A stretch of 16,084 nucleotides of DNA, taken from NCBI GenBank assembly GCA_031976395.1, contig DALYLJ010000067.1, positions 1 to 16,084 of the forward strand. The letters are read 5' to 3'. Below are positions 12,807 to 16,084 of this stretch, one piece after another. The notes beneath the pieces were generated by a model. It searched no databases and had not been told where the DNA came from. It worked only from the letters and a program-made list of their open reading frames with translations. The translations under genes and the position numbers were made by a program. Each line of letters starts with the position of its first letter. The first letter of the stretch is position 1. The stretch is from UBA11164 sp002420085. Its GTDB lineage: Bacteria; Pseudomonadota; Gammaproteobacteria; Xanthomonadales; Xanthomonadaceae.

Positions 12807-13673
12807 TCAGACCGTGCCGATCGCGCCCGGCCGGCTGGCATCGCTGATCCAGCCGCTCCAGGACTCGGCAAACAGCTTGCCGCCCTCCAGACCAGCACGC
12901 TCCATGGCCAGCAGGTGATGGCAGGCGGTGACACCAGAACCGCACATCACCGCGAGTTCCGAGGGTTCCCGATCGCCCAGCAGGGCACGGAATTCGCTGG
13001 CCAACTCGACTGGGCTGCGCAGTCGGCCATCCGCTTGCAGATTGGCCGTGTACGGTCGGTTGATGGCGCCCGGAACGTGGCCGGCGACCCGGTCGATGGT
13101 CTCGTTCTCCCCGCTGAACCGTTCTGGACTGCGGGCGTCGATCAGCCATGGCGCTTCACCCAGGCCGTACTGGATGCGGTCGGCGACATCGATCGAGTCG
13201 AGCAGGCGACTGTCGTCATAGCGACCGCGATAGGTCTTGCCTGGCCGCATGCGCGGCTGGCTGGAGGTCGGCAGGCCCTGGGACGACCAGCGCGCCAATC
13301 CGCCATCCAGGACCGCGACCTTGCGATGGCCGAGCAGGCGCAGCAGGAACCACAGGCGTGCCGCCGCCATCGCACCGTCCCGTTCGTCATAGGCGACCAC
13401 CTGGGTTTCAGGGTCGATGCCGAGTCGACCCAGGGTCGCGCACAGCCGATCGGCACTGGGCAGGGGGTGTCGGCCGGCGCCGACCCGCGAGGTGTCGGAC
13501 AGATCACGATCAAGATGGGCGAACACTGCGCCAGGAATGTGGTTGCTGACCCAGGCACTCTGCCCGAAGCCGGGATCATTGATCCGATGGCGGCAATCGA
13601 CCACCACCAGATCGGGACGCTGCAACGCGATCGCCAGCGTTTCCGCTGCGACAATGGTCTTCCAACCGCTCAT
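12807..13673 (-). CDS. sseA: 3-mercaptopyruvate/thiosulfate sulfurtransferase
   Basis: Transfers sulfur from 3-mercaptopyruvate or thiosulfate to an acceptor through a cysteine persulfide; cytoplasmic. The product is 288 residues with two rhodanese domains. The inactive N-terminal domain (~5-135) has VVVDCRH, HIPGA and VLDGGLARW (121-129) at its end. The catalytic C-terminal domain (~155-285) has LIDARSPERF, GHVPGAINRPY and the active-site loop CGSGVTA with C244. A CGSGVTA loop is typical of mercaptopyruvate sulfurtransferases, whereas thiosulfate rhodaneses usually carry CRxGx(R/T). The start is 25 bp after the nudL stop, with AAAGG upstream, so it is likely the last gene of the fkpA-DUF1289-nudL-sseA run. 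The substrate preference is inferred from the loop. Confidence 0.92.
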   Translation of the reverse strand: MSGWKTIVAAETLAIALQRPDLVVVDCRHRINDPGFGQSAWVSNHIPGAVFAHLDRDLSDTSRVGAGRHPLPSADRLCATLGRLGIDPETQVVAYDERDGAMAAARLWFLLRLLGHRKVAVLDGGLARWSSQGLPTSSQPRMRPGKTYRGRYDDSRLLDSIDVADRIQYGLGEAPWLIDARSPERFSGENETIDRVAGHVPGAINRPYTANLQADGRLRSPVELASEFRALLGDREPSELAVMCGSGVTACHHLLAMERAGLEGGKLFAESWSGWISDASRPGAIGTV

Positions 13674-13698
13674 GTGGGGGGCCTTTGTGGTTGTCGAC

Positions 13699-14352
13699 TC
13701 AACTGAATCTAGAACGCAAATCGAGGATGATCTCGGCCGTTACACCCCAGATCAGTCGATTGCGCCAGACCAGTTCTTGCCACGTTCGCAGCCGGCCCCG
13801 GTACTGCGCCTGAACACGACGCGGCGAGCCGGACCGGACCAGAAATTCCAGTGGCACCTCGAACACTTCGGCAACCTCACCCGGATCCAGCCGCGCCTCG
13901 AATTCGGCTTCGATCAGCCCGACCACCGGCTGGACCAGGAATCCGGAGATGGTCGGAACCGGATCCAGGAAACCGAGCGGCCGCACCTGATCGCCCGGCA
14001 GGCCGATTTCCTCATGCGATTCACGGAGAGCGGCCGCCACCGGCCCCGAATCGTCCGGCTCGATCCGGCCACCGGGAAAACCGACCTGGCCGGAATGGGT
14101 ACTCAGATGGTCTGCGCGTCGGGTCAGCACCACACGCGGGGGGGCGTGATCGATGCGGATCGGCACCAGCACAGCCGCCGGGCGCGGCGGCCGATCGCTG
14201 GGCAGTAGATCGGCGATGTCGGATCGCCGGATGTGGTCGGCCGGAACCAGCCCCGAGTCGTTCGTCGCATCGAGTCCATGCAGGCGTTCGCACAGGCGCT
14301 CGATCCAGCCCGGCGGCAAGTCGCCGGACGACCCTCGATGCTCACTGCTCAA
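13699..14352 (-). CDS. nudL: NudL-type CoA pyrophosphatase (Nudix)
   Basis: Predicted to hydrolyse CoA and its derivatives to 3',5'-ADP and 4'-phosphopantetheine, a CoA-turnover or house-cleaning enzyme. The product is 217 residues. The CoA-pyrophosphatase motif LTRRADHLSTHSGQVGFPGG (76-95) runs into the Nudix box with RESHEEIGL (110-118), E114/E115 being metal ligands. RIWGVTAEI-like text near the C-terminus (NRLIWGVTAEIIL) is typical of this subfamily. The start is TTG at 14350-14352, overlapping the DUF1289 stop as TTGA; no ATG exists before the conserved core, so I accept the unusual start and infer translational coupling. The first ~50 residues are poorly conserved and may be shorter in reality. 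Confidence 0.9.
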   Translation of the reverse strand: MSSEHRGSSGDLPPGWIERLCERLHGLDATNDSGLVPADHIRRSDIADLLPSDRPPRPAAVLVPIRIDHAPPRVVLTRRADHLSTHSGQVGFPGGRIEPDDSGPVAAALRESHEEIGLPGDQVRPLGFLDPVPTISGFLVQPVVGLIEAEFEARLDPGEVAEVFEVPLEFLVRSGSPRRVQAQYRGRLRTWQELVWRNRLIWGVTAEIILDLRSRFS

Positions 14353-14522
14353 CTGCGTTGAATCTCACGCACGGGAAGGACTTCATCCATCAGATGGCGG
14401 CGCTGATCATCGCTGTAGGCGAGCCAGTTGGCGATCTCGGCGCCACTGCGGTGGCAACCGAGACAGAATCCACCAGCGTCGAGCTGGCAGACGCCGATAC
14501 AGGGCGACAGGACGGCAGGCAT
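14349..14522 (-). CDS. Small DUF1289 protein
   Basis: A 57-residue protein of unknown function. It opens MPAVLSPCIGVCQLD and continues GGFCLGCHRSGAEIANW, the DUF1289 pattern with four cysteines (C8, C12, C20, C23) that probably bind a metal, followed by a helical tail ending PVREIQRS. Family members are short cytoplasmic proteins often annotated only as DUF1289. ATG 14522 has no clear Shine-Dalgarno. The stop TGA overlaps the TTG start of nudL, so the two are probably translated together. Domain membership is by recognition; metal binding is inferred from the cysteine spacing. Confidence 0.88.
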   Translation of the reverse strand: MPAVLSPCIGVCQLDAGGFCLGCHRSGAEIANWLAYSDDQRRHLMDEVLPVREIQRS

Positions 14523-14540
14523 GGAATCGTCGATCGATTG

Positions 14541-14573
14541 CGATCCGCGCGACAGCCAGTGCCGCGCGGATCG
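14541..14573. promoter_or_regulatory. Hairpin just after the FKBP gene
   Basis: CGATCCGCGC (14541-14550) and GCGCGGATCG (14564-14573) are perfect 10-bp arms around a 13-nt loop, starting 15 bp after the FKBP stop on the minus strand. There is no T-run, so it may protect the 3' end or attenuate read-through into DUF1289-nudL-sseA rather than terminate fully. Confidence 0.6.
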
Positions 14574-14587
14574 GTGCAGATAGCTGC

Positions 14588-15283
14588 TTACTTGACCGCC
14601 ACCAGACGCACGTCGAACACGACTGCCTGGTTCGGGCCGATCGGCGAGCGCGGGGTGTTGCCATAGGCCTTGTCCGGCGGCAGGAAGATTTCCCAGCGCG
14701 AGCCGGCCTTCATCATCGGCAGCACTTCCTGGAGACCGGCGATCGGCGCGTCCTTGACCACCAGACTCATCGGAGTCGGCTCCTGACCGCCCTGGGCGGC
14801 GTAGGTGCTGGCGAACTCCTGACCGGTGGTCAGCGAACCGCGGAAGTGGATCTGGACTTCGCTGTTGGCGGTCGGCTGGGCGCCGTTGCCGTTCTCGATC
14901 ACCCGGTACTGGACACCGCTGCTCAACACCTGGACGCCGGTCTTGCTGCGGTTCTCGGCCAGGAAACGATCGCTGCGCGCCTTGTTTTCATTCGATACCC
15001 GCTCGAACTCGACACGCGCCTCGGCGAGTGCCTTCTCCTGCATCTGCTTGAGTGCCTGGGCCATGTCTTCCGGACTGACCGTGGGCTCGCGCTGGGCGAA
15101 ACCCTCCTGCAAAGCCTTGACCACGGTGGCGATGTCGAGGTCGAGTTTGCGCTGGTTGAGATCGCGACCGACTTCGTAGCCTACGGCATAGCTCAGCTTG
15201 CCTTTTTCGGACGCAGTGTCCTGGGCGTGCGCCGCCGGGATCGCGATCAACGCAGACAGGACAGCAATAAGGCGCAACTTCAT
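14588..15283 (-). CDS. fkpA: Periplasmic FKBP-type peptidyl-prolyl isomerase, Mip/FkpA-like
   Basis: Predicted periplasmic foldase/chaperone. The product is 231 residues. The signal peptide is MKLRLIAVLSALIAIPAAHA, with probable cleavage after residue 20. An N-terminal dimerisation domain (~25-115: KLSYAVGYEVGRDLN, then a long charged helix with LKQMQEKALAEARVEFERVS) matches Mip/FkpA. The FKBP domain spans ~120-231, with QYRVIENGNGAQP, VQIHFRGSL, LPPDKAYG (201-208) and VVFDVRLVAV at the end. Oddly, the FKBP12 active-site positions Tyr26, Asp37 and Trp59 appear as F147, A158 and L184, while Y208 and F223 fit Tyr82 and Phe99, so isomerase activity may be low and the chaperone role dominant. ATG 15283 is preceded by GGAGG ten bases upstream. 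It heads the minus-strand gene run. The symbol is by architecture, not orthology. Confidence 0.85.
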   Translation of the reverse strand: MKLRLIAVLSALIAIPAAHAQDTASEKGKLSYAVGYEVGRDLNQRKLDLDIATVVKALQEGFAQREPTVSPEDMAQALKQMQEKALAEARVEFERVSNENKARSDRFLAENRSKTGVQVLSSGVQYRVIENGNGAQPTANSEVQIHFRGSLTTGQEFASTYAAQGGQEPTPMSLVVKDAPIAGLQEVLPMMKAGSRWEIFLPPDKAYGNTPRSPIGPNQAVVFDVRLVAVK

Positions 15284-15488
15284 GACGAGAGAACCTCCGA
15301 GGGTTTGGAAGGCGGTCGAACCGCCGAACGACAACGCACTAGAATATCCCGACCGGGTCTTAACCGCCACTGATCGCGGCCGATCGTAACCATCGGCACG
15401 ATTCGGAAATCGGAAAACGCCCACCCGAGACCCCATCGAGGCCGACACGGCCGCGCTTTCCCGCCTGCCCACGAACACGGAAGCCGAC
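15284..15488. other. Divergent intergenic region between the FKBP gene and the second crotonase
   Basis: It must hold the promoters of both genes. A TATTCT-like -10 near 15341 on the minus strand could serve the FKBP gene, but no correctly spaced -35 was found. Nothing else is recognisable. Confidence 0.4.
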
Positions 15489-15872
15489 ATGACCTACCAC
15501 TTCCTGCACTGCACCGACCATGCGGCGGTGCGCGACATCGTCATCAACCGCCCGGACAAGCTCAACGCGCTGAACGCCGCAACCATCGCCGAACTCGACC
15601 GTGCCTTCTCCGAAGCCGGAGCCGACCCGAACGTGCGGGTGGTCGTACTGTCCGGAGCCGGCGGCAAAGCCTTCGTCGCCGGTGCCGACATCAGCGAACT
15701 GGCAACCGCCTCGCCCCTGAGCGCGCGCGCGCTGTCACGGGCCGGACAGGCATTGATGCTGCGAATCGAACGGTTGGGCAAGCCGGTGATCGCCCGAATC
15801 GATGGCTATGCCCTCGGCGGCGGACTGGAACTGGCCATGGCCTGCCACCTGCGGATCGCCTCCGACAGCGTC
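15489..15872 (+). pseudogene. Enoyl-CoA hydratase/crotonase, 5' part only, ends at a junction
   Basis: About 128 residues of a crotonase-superfamily enzyme, expected to act on 2-enoyl-CoA in beta-oxidation. It shows VINRPDKLNALN (18-29), the oxyanion segment FVAGADISEL (62-71) and KPVIARIDGYALGGGLELAMAC (98-119), with E114 aligning with the first catalytic Glu of hydratases. It therefore differs from the isomerase-like crotonase at 10494. After HLRIASDS the expected A.FG.PE segment with the second Glu is absent, and unrelated sequence follows in the same frame. Full-length members have about 260 residues. The frame stays open to the window end, but that part is not crotonase. I read this as a gene cut by a chimeric or rearrangement junction, not a natural pseudogene. 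Confidence 0.85.
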
Positions 15873-15995
15873 ATGTCCTTCATGAGGAAGGATGCGCATA
15901 TCGACCCCGATCTCTTCGAGCTGTTCCTGCGATCCGGCGCCTATCGGCGCTATGCAGAGAGGTTCATGAGGCCCGAACAGATCGACGACGTCGAT
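15873..15995 (+). pseudogene. Fragment resembling the C-terminus of an HD-domain phosphohydrolase
   Basis: In frame with the crotonase the sequence reads MSFMRKDAHIDPDLFELFL and then ends RYAERFMRPEQIDDVD. The pattern (I/M)MRxD..H(F/I)DPxLxxLF is what I know from the end of HD-GYP/HD metal-dependent phosphohydrolases. Only about 41 residues exist, without the catalytic HD residues, so the call is tentative. It is bracketed by two copies of TTCATGAGG (15879-15887, 15963-15971) and ends in an inverted repeat where the next fragment starts on the other strand. Confidence 0.45.
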
Positions 15996-15997
15996 CT
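15979..15997. repeat. 19-bp inverted repeat at the fragment junction
   Basis: AGATCGACG (15979-15987), a single A, then CGTCGATCT (15989-15997). It encodes QIDDVD of the HD-like fragment on the plus strand and EIDVVDL of the sigma-54 activator on the minus strand, so both halves can claim it. Confidence 0.9.
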
Positions 15998-16082
15998 CCT
16001 CGTGGTTCTCGAGGATCATCACCCGCTCGATCACGTTGCGGAGCTCGCGCACGTTCCCGGGCCAGTCGTAACGGACGAGGCA
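15979..16082 (-). pseudogene. Fragment of an NtrC-family sigma-54 activator
   Basis: Entering from the window edge the minus strand encodes YDWPGNVRELRNVIERVMIL and then ENHEEIDVVDL. WPGNVREL is the diagnostic C-terminal motif of the sigma-54-interacting AAA+ domain of NtrC-type response regulators. The expected linker and Fis-type DNA-binding helix do not follow; past position ~15979 the frame continues with sequence unlike this family. So only about 35 residues of the gene are present, cut at the junction with the HD-like fragment. Which regulator it is cannot be told. Confidence 0.85.
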
Positions 16083-16084
16083 GC

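Noticed and set aside
15489..16084. A single novel fusion protein of crotonase plus HD-like domain
   Set aside because: The crotonase lacks its C-terminal half, the HD-like part lacks its catalytic core, and a sigma-54 activator fragment follows inverted; a junction artefact or breakpoint is simpler.

Overview
The window is GC-rich, gene-dense chromosomal DNA from a gammaproteobacterium, most likely of the Lysobacterales/Xanthomonadales. This placement rests on protein flavour, on the gene order rplU-rpmA-obgE next to rpsT and murJ, and on intergenic GGGATT(T/C) heptamer arrays. It is an inference, because no rRNA gene is present. Nearly everything is housekeeping. I see no phage, transposon, CRISPR array, tRNA, rRNA or defence system.

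Layout. Bases 1-1568 (-) hold murJ, the lipid II flippase, cut by the window edge. It is divergent from rpsT (S20, +, 1626-1898), whose promoter overlaps the first codons of murJ. obgE (-, 2143-3183) converges on rpsT. A (GGGATTT)n array begins 9 bp upstream of the obgE start; it is broken by a 100-N scaffold gap and continues beyond it. A related heptamer array lies nearby in the opposite orientation. Then come a strong terminator and the rplU-rpmA operon (-). Divergent from these are uvrA and a hotdog thioesterase, overlapping by ATGA (+, 4691-8121).

The middle holds a periplasmic PCu(A)C copper-chaperone-like gene (-), divergent from a two-gene + unit: a secreted DUF4139 protein and an enoyl-CoA isomerase-like crotonase. 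That unit overlaps tail to tail with a PstS-like/OmpA fusion (-). Further right on the minus strand are an FKBP-type foldase, a 57-residue DUF1289 protein, a NudL-type CoA pyrophosphatase and a 3-mercaptopyruvate-type sulfurtransferase. DUF1289 and nudL are joined by a TTGA stop/start overlap.

The right end carries the first two thirds of a second crotonase (+, from 15489). About 15870 its homology stops abruptly. The last ~210 bp look like a short HD-domain-protein C-terminus on the plus strand, then an inverted NtrC-type sigma-54 activator fragment on the minus strand, joined at a 19-bp inverted repeat. This is most simply a chimeric contig end, although a real rearrangement cannot be excluded from sequence alone.

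The most interesting points are the heptamer array sitting where the obgE ribosome-binding site should be, the triple-chimera end, an FKBP lacking several canonical active-site residues, and a crotonase with the isomerase-type loss of one catalytic glutamate. I found no convincing new biological system.
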